NCBI RefSeq assembly: GCF_004187715.1
Contig: NZ_QZWF01000020.1
Coordinates: 1 to 64,000, forward strand
DNA from: Streptomyces sp. F001
Lineage (GTDB): Bacteria; Actinomycetota; Actinomycetes; Streptomycetales; Streptomycetaceae
Length of the DNA stretch: 64,000 nt
Direction of reading: 5' to 3'
Made by a program: the position numbers and the translations under genes. Positions 15,499 to 24,006 of the stretch are shown here, one piece after another; position 1 is the first letter of the stretch; each line of letters begins with the position of its first letter. The notes beneath the pieces were generated by a model. It had not been told where the DNA came from. It searched no databases and was given only the letters and a program-made list of their open reading frames with translations.

Positions 15499-16659
15499 TC
15501 AGCCAGCCAGCCCCAACTCCCGCGCGATCAGCATCCGCTGCACCTCGCTCGTCCCCTCCCCGATCTCCAGGATCTTGGAGTCGCGCCACATACGGGCCAC
15601 CGGGTACTCGTTCATGAAGCCGTAGCCGCCGTGGATCTGGGTGGCGTCGCGGGCGTTGTCGACGGCGATCGTGGAGGAGTAGAGCTTCGCCAGGGCCGCC
15701 TCCTTCTTGCAGGGTTCGCCGGACACCAGGCGGGACGCCGCGTCGCGCCAGGCCAGGCGGGCCGTGTGGGCCTTCATCTCCATGTCGGCGATCTTGAACT
15801 GGATGGCCTGGTTGGCGCCGATCGGGCGGCCGAAGGCGTGGCGTTCCTTCGCGTAGGTCACCGACTCGTCCACACAGCCCTGCGCCAGGCCGGTGGCGAG
15901 GGCCGCGATGGCGATCCGGCCCTCGTCGAGGATGCGCAGGAACTGGGCGTAGCCGCGGCCCTGTTCGCCCAGCAGGTTCTCCGCCGGGACCCGGACGTCG
16001 GCGAAGGACAGCTCCCGGGTGTCCGAGGCGTTCCAGCCGACCTTCGAGTACGGGGCCGCCACCGTGAAGCCAGGGGTGCCGGACGGGACGATGATCGCCG
16101 AGATCTGCGGCCTGCCGTCGGCTCCCCGGCCCGTCACGGCCGTCACGGTCACCAGACCCGTGATGTCCGTACCCGAGTTGGTGATGAAGCACTTGGTGCC
16201 GTTGATCACCCACTCGTTCGTCGACTCGTCCAGCCGGGCCGTCGTACGGGTCGCGCTCGCATCCGAGCCGCCGTCGGGTTCCGTCAGACCGAAGGCGCCC
16301 AGGATCTCGCCCGTGCACAGCCGGGGGAGCCACTGCCGCTTCTGCTCCTCGGTGCCGTAACGGAAGATCGGCATCGCGCCCAGCGAGACGCCCGCCTCCA
16401 GGGTGATGGCCACCGACGAGTCGACGCGGGCCAGTTCCTCCAGCGCGACGCCCAGGGCGAGGTAGTCGCCGCCCATGCCCCCGTACTCCTCCGGGAACGG
16501 CAGCCCGAACAGGCCCATGCGGGCCATCTCGCGGACGATCCCGTACGGGAACTCGTGCCGCTCGTAGTAGTCGCCGATCTTGGGGGCGACCACATCGTGT
16601 GCGAACTCCTCGACGGTACGGCGGAGTTCTTCCAGCTCGGGGGAGAGTCGGTGGTCCAT
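15499..16659 (-). CDS. acdH: Acyl-CoA dehydrogenase AcdH (short/branched-chain type)
   Basis: FAD enzyme oxidising short or branched acyl-CoAs, last gene of accD1-accA1-hmgL-acdH. 386 residues: N-terminal helical domain, middle beta domain (GAFGLTEPDGGSDAS, the FAD/substrate loop), C-terminal domain ending EIGEGTSEVQRMLIAREL. The catalytic base sits at the canonical SCAD/MCAD site, Glu368 in EGTSE, while the alternative isovaleryl-CoA dehydrogenase site has Gly (LDEGRIAIAA). This argues against a classical isovaleryl-CoA dehydrogenase even though the neighbours degrade leucine. Start at ATG 16659, 6 bp after the hmgL stop. From memory it corresponds to S. coelicolor AcdH. Confidence 0.92.
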   Translation of the reverse strand: MDHRLSPELEELRRTVEEFAHDVVAPKIGDYYERHEFPYGIVREMARMGLFGLPFPEEYGGMGGDYLALGVALEELARVDSSVAITLEAGVSLGAMPIFRYGTEEQKRQWLPRLCTGEILGAFGLTEPDGGSDASATRTTARLDESTNEWVINGTKCFITNSGTDITGLVTVTAVTGRGADGRPQISAIIVPSGTPGFTVAAPYSKVGWNASDTRELSFADVRVPAENLLGEQGRGYAQFLRILDEGRIAIAALATGLAQGCVDESVTYAKERHAFGRPIGANQAIQFKIADMEMKAHTARLAWRDAASRLVSGEPCKKEAALAKLYSSTIAVDNARDATQIHGGYGFMNEYPVARMWRDSKILEIGEGTSEVQRMLIARELGLAG

Positions 16660-16665
16660 GGTGCG

Positions 16666-17613
16666 TCACTGCTCCTGGTGGGAGAGGGCTCGTACGGTGC
16701 GGGACGGGCTGGGTCGGCCCAGGTGGCCGGCCATCCACACGCTGGTGGCGGTGAGACGGCCGAGGTCGACGCCGGTGTCGATGCCGAGGCCCTGCAGCAT
16801 CCACACGAGGTCTTCCGTGGCGAGGTTGCCCGTGGCGGACTTGGCGTACGGGCAGCCGCCGAGGCCACCCGCGGAGGCGTCGACGGTGGTGACGCCGTGC
16901 TGGAGGGCGGCCAGGGTGTTGGCCAGGGCCTGGCCGTAGGTGTCGTGGAAGTGCACGCCGATCGCCGAGGTCGGCACGCCCTCCTCGTTCAGCTGGGACA
17001 GCAGGTCCTGCACATGGGCCGGCGTCGCCACGCCGATCGTGTCGCCCAGGCTCAGCTCGTCGCAGCCCATGTCCATCAAGGCCTTGCTGACGCGCACGAC
17101 CTGGTGGATCGGGACCGGGCCCTCCCACGGGTCGCCGAAGCACATCGACAGATAGCCGCGGACGTGCACCTGCTCGGCCTTCGCCCGCGCGACCACCGGC
17201 GCGAACATGGCCAGCGCCTCGTCGACCGTGCGGTTGAGATTGGCCTTCGCGAAGGACTCGGTGGCGCTGGCGAAGACGGCGACGCGGGTCGCGTTCAGCG
17301 CCAGCGCCCGGTCGAGTCCGCGGGCGTTCGGCACGAGGACCGGGAGCTCGACCGGCACATCCCGGACGAGCGGGAACAGCTGCTCCGCGTCCGCCAGTTG
17401 GGGCACCCACTGGGGATGGACGAAGCTCGTGGCCTCGATGGTGGTCAGGCCCGCGTCGGCCAGGCGGCGGATGAACTCCGCCTTCACCTCCGTCGGGACG
17501 GCGCCCTTCTCGTTCTGCAGTCCGTCGCGGGCGCCGACCTCGTGGATCCGCACCCGGGCGGGCAGGTCCGGGGCCGGTACGACCATGGGGAGGCCCAGTG
17601 CCGGGGTGCTCAT
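16666..17613 (-). CDS. hmgL: Hydroxymethylglutaryl-CoA lyase
   Basis: Cleaves HMG-CoA to acetyl-CoA and acetoacetate, the final step of leucine breakdown. 315 residues, TIM-barrel DRE metallolyase: VGARDGLQNEKG near the N-terminus (catalytic R-D and metal Asp), SLGDTIGVATP mid-chain, metal-binding HFHDTYGQ, and the signature GGLGGCPYAKSATGN with the active-site loop Cys. ATG 17613 overlaps the accA1 stop by 4 bp; a longer open frame upstream is only antisense-like extension into accA1. Part of the leucine/3-methylcrotonyl-CoA operon; no methylglutaconyl-CoA hydratase is present in the cluster. Confidence 0.95.
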   Translation of the reverse strand: MSTPALGLPMVVPAPDLPARVRIHEVGARDGLQNEKGAVPTEVKAEFIRRLADAGLTTIEATSFVHPQWVPQLADAEQLFPLVRDVPVELPVLVPNARGLDRALALNATRVAVFASATESFAKANLNRTVDEALAMFAPVVARAKAEQVHVRGYLSMCFGDPWEGPVPIHQVVRVSKALMDMGCDELSLGDTIGVATPAHVQDLLSQLNEEGVPTSAIGVHFHDTYGQALANTLAALQHGVTTVDASAGGLGGCPYAKSATGNLATEDLVWMLQGLGIDTGVDLGRLTATSVWMAGHLGRPSPSRTVRALSHQEQ

Positions 17614-19526
17614 GGCGTCTCCTGTGCTGCCGGGGCGATGACCGCCAGCACCTGGTCCATGGCGACCGTCGTGCCGGGCGTGACGTCGAGTTCGGTGACG
17701 GTGCCGGCGTGCGGGGCGGAGATGACGTGCTCCATCTTCATCGCCTCCACCACCAGCAGGCTCTGACCGGCGCTCACCTCGTCGCCGACGGCGACCTTCA
17801 CCACCGTCACCGTCCCCGGCATGGGGGCGGTGAGCGAGTCGGCGCCGGAGTGGGCGGCGCGGACGAGGGACGCAGCGACCGGGTCGTGGTCGCGTACGTG
17901 CCAGGCGTCGCCGTCGCGGCCCAGCCAGTCGGCGGCGCGGTGGAAGGTGTGGTGTACGCCGTCGAGGGCGACGGAGACGTGGTCCTCGGCGATGATATGG
18001 GTGCCGCGCGGGACGTACTCCACGGGGTCGGAGACCCGCAGATGGAAGCCGACGGGCTTCGGTGCGCCGCCCAGGCGCCAGCCGCTCGGGACCGAGAACG
18101 GGTCCTCCCAGCCCTGTGCGCGAGGCTTCAGCGCATCGAGACGTACGGCCGCCGCCGCCTCGTACACCTCCTCCGGTACCTCCGTCGAGACCAGCCCCTC
18201 GGCCTCCCGCTCGACCAGCCCGGTGTCCAGGTCGCCGCTGACGACCGCCGGATGGGCCAGCAGCCGCCGCAGGAAACCGGCGTTGGTGTGCACGCCCAGC
18301 GTGACCGTCTCCGCGAGGGCGGCACGGAGCTTCCGCAGGGCGGTCGCGCGGTCCGGCCCGTATGCGATCACCTTGGACAGCATCGGGTCGTACAGGCTGC
18401 CGACCTCCGTGCCCTCGCTCAGCCCGGAGTCCGTACGGACACCGTCGCCCTGCGGTTCGCGCAGCCTCAGCACCGTGCCGCCGGACGGCAGGAAGCCGCG
18501 GGTGGGGTCCTCGGCGCAGATCCGGGCCTCTATGGCGTGGCCGGTGAGCCGGATGTCGTCCTGTGCGTACGGCAGTCGCTCGCCCGCCGCGACCCGCAGC
18601 TGCCACTCCACCAGGTCCAGGCCCGTGACCAGCTCGGTGACCGGGTGCTCCACCTGGAGGCGGGTGTTCATCTCCATGAAGTAGTACGACGACGGGTCGA
18701 CGCCCGGGACGATGAACTCGACCGTGCCCGCGCCGACGTATCCGCACGAGCGGGCCGCTTCCACGGCCGCTCGGCCCATTGCTGCCCGGGTCTCCTCGCT
18801 GAGGAGCACGCTCGGCGCCTCTTCGATGATCTTCTGGTGCCGCCGCTGCAACGAGCACTCGCGCTCGCCCAGGTGGACGACGCCCCCGTGGCCGTCGGCC
18901 AGGACCTGGATCTCGATATGCCGGGGCCGGTCGATCCAGCGCTCCACGAGGAGGGTGTCCTCGCCGAAGGAAGCCGCCGCCTCACGCCGCGCCGCCGCGA
19001 TCTCCTCGTCCAGCCCGCTCAGGTCCCGCACCAGGCGCATGCCCTTGCCGCCGCCGCCCGCGCTCGGTTTGAGCAGCACGGGCGCACCCAGCTCCCGGGC
19101 GGCCTCGGACAGTTCGGGGTCCCGGCCGCCGGGGACGACCGGCACGCCGGCCGCCTTCACCGTCTCCTTGGCGCGGATCTTGTCGCCCATCAGGGCGATG
19201 GCGTCGGCGGGCGGCCCGATGAAGACGAGCCCAGCCTCGGCGCAGGCGCGCGCGAAACCGGCGTTCTCGGCGAGGAAGCCGTACCCGGGGTGGACGGCCT
19301 GCGCGCCGGTCCGAGCCGCCGCCTGAAGGATCCGCTCCACCGACAGATAGCTCTCGGCCGCCGGTGCCGGACCGATCCGTACCGCCGAGTCGGCCTCGCG
19401 TACGTGCCGGGCGTCGGCGTCGGCGTCGGAGAAGACGGCAACGGAGCGCACGCCGAGCGACCGCAGCGTACGGATGACACGGACGGCGATCTCGCCGCGG
19501 TTGGCCACAAGAACGGTGTCGAACAT
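17610..19526 (-). CDS. accA1: 3-Methylcrotonyl-CoA carboxylase-type biotin carboxylase/BCCP subunit
   Basis: Alpha subunit of an acyl-CoA carboxylase. 638 residues: biotin carboxylase N-domain (MFDTVLVANRGEIAVRVIRT), ATP-grasp (KPSAGGGGKGM near 150; EMNTRLQVEHPVTE near 285), BC C-domain, then a C-terminal biotinyl domain with VEAMKMEHV (biotin on about Lys597). Start ATG 19526 has GAGGGGA about 5 bp upstream; 8 bp after the accD1 stop. With AccD1 and HmgL it makes a leucine-degrading methylcrotonyl-CoA carboxylase the most likely identity; a propionyl-CoA carboxylase role is less likely given the context. Confidence 0.93.
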   Translation of the reverse strand: MFDTVLVANRGEIAVRVIRTLRSLGVRSVAVFSDADADARHVREADSAVRIGPAPAAESYLSVERILQAAARTGAQAVHPGYGFLAENAGFARACAEAGLVFIGPPADAIALMGDKIRAKETVKAAGVPVVPGGRDPELSEAARELGAPVLLKPSAGGGGKGMRLVRDLSGLDEEIAAARREAAASFGEDTLLVERWIDRPRHIEIQVLADGHGGVVHLGERECSLQRRHQKIIEEAPSVLLSEETRAAMGRAAVEAARSCGYVGAGTVEFIVPGVDPSSYYFMEMNTRLQVEHPVTELVTGLDLVEWQLRVAAGERLPYAQDDIRLTGHAIEARICAEDPTRGFLPSGGTVLRLREPQGDGVRTDSGLSEGTEVGSLYDPMLSKVIAYGPDRATALRKLRAALAETVTLGVHTNAGFLRRLLAHPAVVSGDLDTGLVEREAEGLVSTEVPEEVYEAAAAVRLDALKPRAQGWEDPFSVPSGWRLGGAPKPVGFHLRVSDPVEYVPRGTHIIAEDHVSVALDGVHHTFHRAADWLGRDGDAWHVRDHDPVAASLVRAAHSGADSLTAPMPGTVTVVKVAVGDEVSAGQSLLVVEAMKMEHVISAPHAGTVTELDVTPGTTVAMDQVLAVIAPAAQETP

Positions 19527-19534
19527 CGGTCCCC

Positions 19535-21151
19535 TCACATCCGGAAGACGCCGAACTGGGGCTCACCCAGAGGCGCGTTGGCGCACGCGGTCAGGGCCAG
19601 GCCGACCACCTGCCGGGTCTCCAGGGGGTCGATCACCCCGTCGTCCCAGAGGCGGGCCGTCGCGTAGTAGGCATTCCCCTGACGCTCGTACTGCGCACGG
19701 ATCGGGGCCTTGAAAGCCTCTTCCTCCTCGGCGGGCCAGGACTCTCCGCGCCCCTCGAGCTGGTCCCGCTTGACCGTGGCCAGCACGGAGGCGGCCTGCT
19801 CGCCGCCCATCACGGAGATCTTGGCGTTCGGCCACATCCACAGGAAGCGGGGGGAGTAGGCCCGGCCGCACATGGAGTAGTTGCCCGCGCCGTACGAGCC
19901 GCCGACCACCACCGTCAGCTTCGGTACGCGTGTACAGGCGACGGCCGTGACCATCTTGGCGCCGTGCTTGGCGATGCCCCCGGCCTCGTAGTCCCTGCCC
20001 ACCATGAACCCGGAGATGTTCTGCAGGAACAGCAGCGGGATCCCCCGCTGGTCGCACAGCTCGATGAAGTGGGCGCCCTTCTGCGCGGACTCGGAGAAGA
20101 GGATGCCGTTGTTGGCGACGATGCCGACCGGGTGGCCGTGGATCCGGGCGAAACCGGTGACGAGGGTCTGCCCGAACTCGGCCTTGAACTCGGCGAAACG
20201 GGAGCCGTCCACCACGCGCGCGATGATCTCGCGCACGTCGTAGGGGGTGCGGGGGTCGGCCGGCACCGCGCCGTACAGCCCGTACGGGTCCACCTTCGGT
20301 TCGACGGCCGGCTGCACCTCCCAGGGCAGCTGCCCGCGCGCGGGGAGGGTGGAGACGATCGTGCGCACGATCCGCAGGGCGTGCGCGTCGTCCTCCGCGA
20401 GGTGGTCGGTGACACCGGACACGCGCGCGTGCACGTCGCCGCCGCCGAGCTCCTCGGCGGTGACGACCTCGCCGGTGGCGGCCTTCACGAGCGGGGGGCC
20501 GCCGAGGAAGATCGTCCCCTGGTTCCGGACGATCACGGCCTCGTCGCTCATCGCGGGAACGTACGCGCCGCCGGCCGTGCACGAGCCCAGCACGGCGGCG
20601 ATCTGCGGGATCCCGGCGCCGGACATCCGCGCCTGGTTGTAGAAGATCCGCCCGAAGTGCTCCCGGTCCGGGAAGACCTCGTCCTGCATGGGCAGGAAGG
20701 CGCCGCCGGAGTCGACCAGATACACACACGGCAGGCGGTTCTCGTACGCCACCTCCTGCGCCCGCAGGTGCTTCTTCACCGTCATCGGGTAGTACGTCCC
20801 GCCCTTGACGGTGGCGTCATTGGCGACGATCACACACTCCCGGCCGCTCACCCGCCCGATCCCGGCGATCACTCCGGCCGCGGGGGCCTGGTCGTCGTAC
20901 ATCCCGTCGGCCGCCAGCGGGGCCAGCTCCAGGAACGGCGAACCCGGGTCCAGGAGGGCGTCGACGCGGTCGCGCGGCAGCAGCTTGCCGCGCGCCGTGT
21001 GCCGGGCGCGGGCCTTCTCCCCGCCGCCGAGCCGGGCGGCGGCCAGCTTGGCGCGCAGCTCGGCGACGAGGGCGCGGTGCGCCTCCTCGTTGGCGCGCCA
21101 GGCCTGCGACGCGGGATCTGCCGCGCTGTGCAGCTCCGGTGCCTGAAGCAT
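19535..21151 (-). CDS. accD1: Methylcrotonyl-CoA carboxylase-type carboxyltransferase subunit
   Basis: Beta subunit of the biotin-dependent carboxylase; transfers CO2 from carboxybiotin to the acyl-CoA. 538 residues with two crotonase-fold halves: N-half acyl-CoA site (LVDSGGAFLPMQDEVFPD near 150; GSCTAGGAYVPAMSDE oxyanion segment), C-half (GIVANNGILFSESAQKG, ISGFMVGRDYEAGGIAKHGA, GGSYGAGNYSMCGRAYSPRF). The FMVGRDYEAGGI and SMCGRAYSPRF motifs match methylcrotonyl- rather than propionyl-CoA carboxylases. First gene of the minus-strand operon, whose promoter region carries two palindromic operators shared with the divergent TetR gene. Confidence 0.94.
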   Translation of the reverse strand: MLQAPELHSAADPASQAWRANEEAHRALVAELRAKLAAARLGGGEKARARHTARGKLLPRDRVDALLDPGSPFLELAPLAADGMYDDQAPAAGVIAGIGRVSGRECVIVANDATVKGGTYYPMTVKKHLRAQEVAYENRLPCVYLVDSGGAFLPMQDEVFPDREHFGRIFYNQARMSGAGIPQIAAVLGSCTAGGAYVPAMSDEAVIVRNQGTIFLGGPPLVKAATGEVVTAEELGGGDVHARVSGVTDHLAEDDAHALRIVRTIVSTLPARGQLPWEVQPAVEPKVDPYGLYGAVPADPRTPYDVREIIARVVDGSRFAEFKAEFGQTLVTGFARIHGHPVGIVANNGILFSESAQKGAHFIELCDQRGIPLLFLQNISGFMVGRDYEAGGIAKHGAKMVTAVACTRVPKLTVVVGGSYGAGNYSMCGRAYSPRFLWMWPNAKISVMGGEQAASVLATVKRDQLEGRGESWPAEEEEAFKAPIRAQYERQGNAYYATARLWDDGVIDPLETRQVVGLALTACANAPLGEPQFGVFRM

Positions 21152-21170
21152 CCTGCGGTCCCCTCACCTT

Positions 21171-21186
21171 GTTAATGAGCGTTAAC
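21171..21186. promoter_or_regulatory. Palindromic operator 1 of the accD1/TetR divergent promoter
   Basis: GTTAATGAGCGTTAAC, an exact GTTAA-N6-TTAAC. I recall this as the binding motif of AccR, a TetR repressor of S. avermitilis that controls the same operon in response to short acyl-CoAs. It lies 20 bp from the accD1 start. Confidence 0.8.
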
Positions 21187-21199
21187 GCATTTCCTTCAG

Positions 21200-21215
21200 G
21201 TTAACGAGCGCTAAC
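21200..21215. promoter_or_regulatory. Palindromic operator 2 of the accD1/TetR divergent promoter
   Basis: GTTAACGAGCGCTAAC, 9 of 10 arm positions of GTTAA-N6-TTAAC, 29 bp from operator 1 centre to centre and 23 bp before the TetR start. It probably serves autoregulation. Confidence 0.75.
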
Positions 21216-21237
21216 CTCCCTGTCTAGAATCAAGTCC

Positions 21238-21828
21238 ATGGCCACCAGAACCGACGCCCCCACCCGCCGCGAGCAGATCCTCAAGGAGGCCGCCCGGCTC
21301 TTCGCCGAGCGCGGCTTCCACGGGGTCGGAGTCGACGAGATAGGCGCCGCGGTCGGGATCAGCGGCCCCGGTCTCTACCGGCACTTCGCGGGCAAGGACG
21401 CGATGCTCGCCGAGCTGCTCGTCGGCATCAGCGGTCAGCTGCTGACCGGCGGGAAGCGCAGGGTCGCCGAGGCGGACGGGAACCCCGAGGCGGTCCTCGA
21501 CTCGCTCATCGAGGGCCATATCGACTTCGCGCTCGACGACCGCCCGCTCATCACCCTGCACGACCGCGAGCTGGACCGCCTCCGGGACAGCGACCGCAAG
21601 CTGGTCCGCCAGCTCCAGCGGCAGTACGTCGAACTCTGGGTGGAGGTGGTCCGCGAGCTCTACCCGGGCCTGTCCGAACCGACGGCCCGCTCGGCCGTCC
21701 ACTCGGTCTTCGGCCTGCTGAACTCGACCCCGCACCTGGGCAGGCCGGGGTCGCTTCCGGGGCGGGGGGCCACGGCGGAGCTGCTGCACCGGATGGCGCG
21801 GGGGGCGTTCGCGGCGGCGGGGGAGTAG
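21238..21828 (+). CDS. TetR-family regulator of the acyl-CoA carboxylase operon (AccR-like)
   Basis: 196-residue repressor transcribed away from accD1. N-terminal TetR helix-turn-helix: ILKEAARLFAERGFHGVGVD then VGISGPGLYRHFAGKDAML (about residues 17-62); the rest is an all-helical ligand/dimer domain. Two GTTAA-N6-TTAAC-type palindromes lie in the 86-bp gap to accD1 and a shortened third copy precedes the acyl-CoA dehydrogenase at 21941. From established knowledge AccR of S. avermitilis has this position and motif and is released by malonyl- or methylmalonyl-CoA; orthology is my inference. Confidence 0.88.
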   Translation: MATRTDAPTRREQILKEAARLFAERGFHGVGVDEIGAAVGISGPGLYRHFAGKDAMLAELLVGISGQLLTGGKRRVAEADGNPEAVLDSLIEGHIDFALDDRPLITLHDRELDRLRDSDRKLVRQLQRQYVELWVEVVRELYPGLSEPTARSAVHSVFGLLNSTPHLGRPGSLPGRGATAELLHRMARGAFAAAGE

Positions 21829-21839
21829 CGCCGGGCGGC

Positions 21840-21853
21840 GTGACGAGCGTTAC
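21840..21853. promoter_or_regulatory. Possible third TetR operator before the second acyl-CoA dehydrogenase
   Basis: GTGACGAGCGTTAC resembles the core of the two operators shortened at one arm (10 of 14 positions palindromic). A different palindrome, AAGCGCTT, follows at 21906-21913. Either could bind a regulator of the downstream gene. Confidence 0.35.
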
Positions 21854-21940
21854 GGGGGGCGCACTCTGGACGCGGGTTCGTACTCGCCGGTACGGTTGAG
21901 TGAGCAAGCGCTTAGACATGTACCCGTGGAGGTGGCGGCG

Positions 21941-23098
21941 GTGCGCCGTACTGTGTTCAACGAGGACCACGAGGCGTTCCGGGAGACCTTGCGCGCCTTC
22001 ATCGAGGCCGAGGTCGTACCGGTGTACGACGAGTGGTTCGCCGCGGGGCAGGCGCCGCGCGAGTTCTACTACAAGCTCGCCGAGCTCGGCGTCTTCGGTA
22101 TCCGTGTGGACGAGGAGTACGGCGGCGCAGGCATCGACTCGTACAAGTTCGAGGCCGTGCTCTACGAGGAGACCGCCCGCGCGGGCGTGACCTTCGGCGG
22201 CTCCGGCGTGCACGTGCTGCTCGGCCTGCCGTACATCAAGATGCTGGCCACCGACGAGCAGAAGAAGCGCTTCCTGCCGAAGTTCGTCTCCGGTGAGGAG
22301 ATGTGGGCGATCGCGATGACCGAGCCGGGCACCGGCTCCGACCTCGCGGGCATGAAGACCACCGCCAAGCTGAGCGAGGACGGCACGCACTACGTCCTCA
22401 ACGGCGCCAAGACCTTCATCACCGGTGGCGTCCACGCCGACCGCATGATCGTCTGCGCGCGCACCGCCGCGCCCACCGCCGAGGACCGCCGCCACGGCAT
22501 ATCCCTCTTCGTCGTGGACACCAAGGCCGAGGGCTACTCCGTCGGCCGCAAGCTCGACAAGCTCGGCCTGAAGACCTCCGACACCGCCGAGCTGGCGTTC
22601 GTCGACGTCAAGGTGCCCGTCGAGGACCTGCTCGGCGAGGAGAACAAGGGCTTCTACTACCTCGGCCACAACCTGGCCTCCGAGCGCTGGGGCATCGCCT
22701 ACGGCGCGTACGCCCAGGCCAAGGCCGCCGTCCGGTTCGCCAAGCAGTACGTGCAGGAGCGGACCGTCTTCGGCAAGCCGGTCGCCCACTTCCAGAACAC
22801 CAAGTTCGAGCTGGCCGCCTGCCAGGCCGAGGTGGACGCGGCCGAGGCCGTCGCCGACCGCGCCACGGAGGCCCTCGACGCCGGTGAACTGACCCCGGCC
22901 GAGGCTGCCAGCGCCAAGCTGTTCTGCACCGAGGTCGCGCACCGCGTCATCGACCGCTGCCTCCAGCTCCACGGTGGCTACGGCTTCATGAACGAGTACC
23001 CGATCGCCCGCCTGTACGCGGACAACCGCGTGAACCGTATCTACGGCGGGACCAGCGAGATCATGAAGACGATCATCGCAAAAGACATGGGCCTGTAA
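21941..23098 (+). CDS. Acyl-CoA dehydrogenase (LCAD/IVD-type catalytic base)
   Basis: 385-residue flavoenzyme. FAD/substrate loop AIAMTEPGTGSDLAGMKT; C-terminal domain ends RIYGGTSEIMKTIIAKDM. At the usual catalytic position the residue is Gly (IYGGTSE), whereas helix G has NLASERWGIAYG with Glu248, the location used by long-chain and isovaleryl-CoA dehydrogenases. So substrate may be isovaleryl-CoA or long-chain acyl-CoA. Start GTG 21941 is chosen because GGAGGTG lies 6 bp upstream; an upstream TTG at 21896 would include an operator-like palindrome. Lies just downstream of the TetR gene and before a thioesterase. Confidence 0.92.
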   Translation: MRRTVFNEDHEAFRETLRAFIEAEVVPVYDEWFAAGQAPREFYYKLAELGVFGIRVDEEYGGAGIDSYKFEAVLYEETARAGVTFGGSGVHVLLGLPYIKMLATDEQKKRFLPKFVSGEEMWAIAMTEPGTGSDLAGMKTTAKLSEDGTHYVLNGAKTFITGGVHADRMIVCARTAAPTAEDRRHGISLFVVDTKAEGYSVGRKLDKLGLKTSDTAELAFVDVKVPVEDLLGEENKGFYYLGHNLASERWGIAYGAYAQAKAAVRFAKQYVQERTVFGKPVAHFQNTKFELAACQAEVDAAEAVADRATEALDAGELTPAEAASAKLFCTEVAHRVIDRCLQLHGGYGFMNEYPIARLYADNRVNRIYGGTSEIMKTIIAKDMGL

Positions 23099-23133
23099 GG
23101 TTCCGGAAAATACTGGCCAGTAGAAAAGTGGCC

Positions 23134-24006
23134 ATGAACCAGGCACTTCAGTCTCTCCTCGATCTGCTCGACCTGGAGCAGATCGAGGAGAACATCTTTC
23201 GCGGCCAGTCCCGGTCCGCCGTCGTCCCGCGCGTCTTCGGCGGGCAGGTCGCGGCCCAGGCGCTCGTCGCCGCCGGACGTACGGTCCCCGCGGACCGGGC
23301 CCCGCACTCCCTGCACGCGTACTTCCTGCGCACCGGCGACCCCGGCGCGCCCATCGTCTACACCGTCGACCGCATGAACGACGGTCGCTCCTTCACCACC
23401 CGCCGGGTCGTCGCGATCCAGCACGGGCAGCCGATCTTCGCCCTGTCCGCGTCCTTCCAGAAGTACGAGGAAGGCTTCGACCACCAGGCCCCGATGCCCC
23501 CGGCCCCCGACCCGGTCACGCTCCCCACCTCCGAGGACCGGCTGAGCGGGTACGGCCACATCGACCCGCAGGTGGTCGAGAGGTTCCTCGAGGCGCGCGC
23601 CGCCGTCGACCTGCGCTATGTCGACGAGCCGCCGTACGGGCAGTTCGGCGAGCCGCGCGAGCCGCACTCGCAGGTCTGGTTCCGCGCCAACGGCAAACTC
23701 GCCGACGATCCCCTCCTGCACATCGTCCTCGCCACGTACGTCTCCGACATGACGCTCCTCGACTCCGTGCTGCTCGCGCACGGCCGCGGCGGCTGGGCCG
23801 TCGGTGACGTGGTCGGGGCCTCGCTGGACCACGCGATGTGGTTCCACCGCCCGTTCCGCGCCGACGAGTGGCTCCTGTACGACCAGGAGTCCCCGTCGGC
23901 GTACGGCGGCCGGGGTCTCGGCCAGGCCCGCATCTACACCCAGGACGGCCACCTCGCCATCTCGGTGATCCAGGAAGGTGTCGTGCGGGCACCGCGGGCT
24001 AGGTAA
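23134..24006 (+). CDS. tesB: Acyl-CoA thioesterase II (TesB family)
   Basis: Hydrolyses acyl-CoA to free acid and CoA. 290 residues, double hotdog fold: first hotdog RVFGGQVAAQALVAAGRTVP ... HSLHAYFLRTGDP ... SFTTRRVVAIQHGQPIF, second hotdog with HIVLATYVSDMTLLDSVLL (Asp and Thr of the TesB triad) and SLDHAMWFHRPF, then QARIYTQDGHLAISVIQEG (Gln of the triad). ATG 23134 is preferred; an in-frame GTG at 23128 is possible, and neither has a strong ribosome site. 35 bp after the acyl-CoA dehydrogenase, so probably co-transcribed. It likely recycles CoA from acyl-CoAs. Confidence 0.92.
   Translation: MNQALQSLLDLLDLEQIEENIFRGQSRSAVVPRVFGGQVAAQALVAAGRTVPADRAPHSLHAYFLRTGDPGAPIVYTVDRMNDGRSFTTRRVVAIQHGQPIFALSASFQKYEEGFDHQAPMPPAPDPVTLPTSEDRLSGYGHIDPQVVERFLEARAAVDLRYVDEPPYGQFGEPREPHSQVWFRANGKLADDPLLHIVLATYVSDMTLLDSVLLAHGRGGWAVGDVVGASLDHAMWFHRPFRADEWLLYDQESPSAYGGRGLGQARIYTQDGHLAISVIQEGVVRAPRAR

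Noticed and set aside
14870..17410. 846-codon minus-strand frame spanning three genes
   Set aside because: It runs through acdH and hmgL out of frame and is dominated by Arg/Gly/Pro, as expected for a shadow frame.
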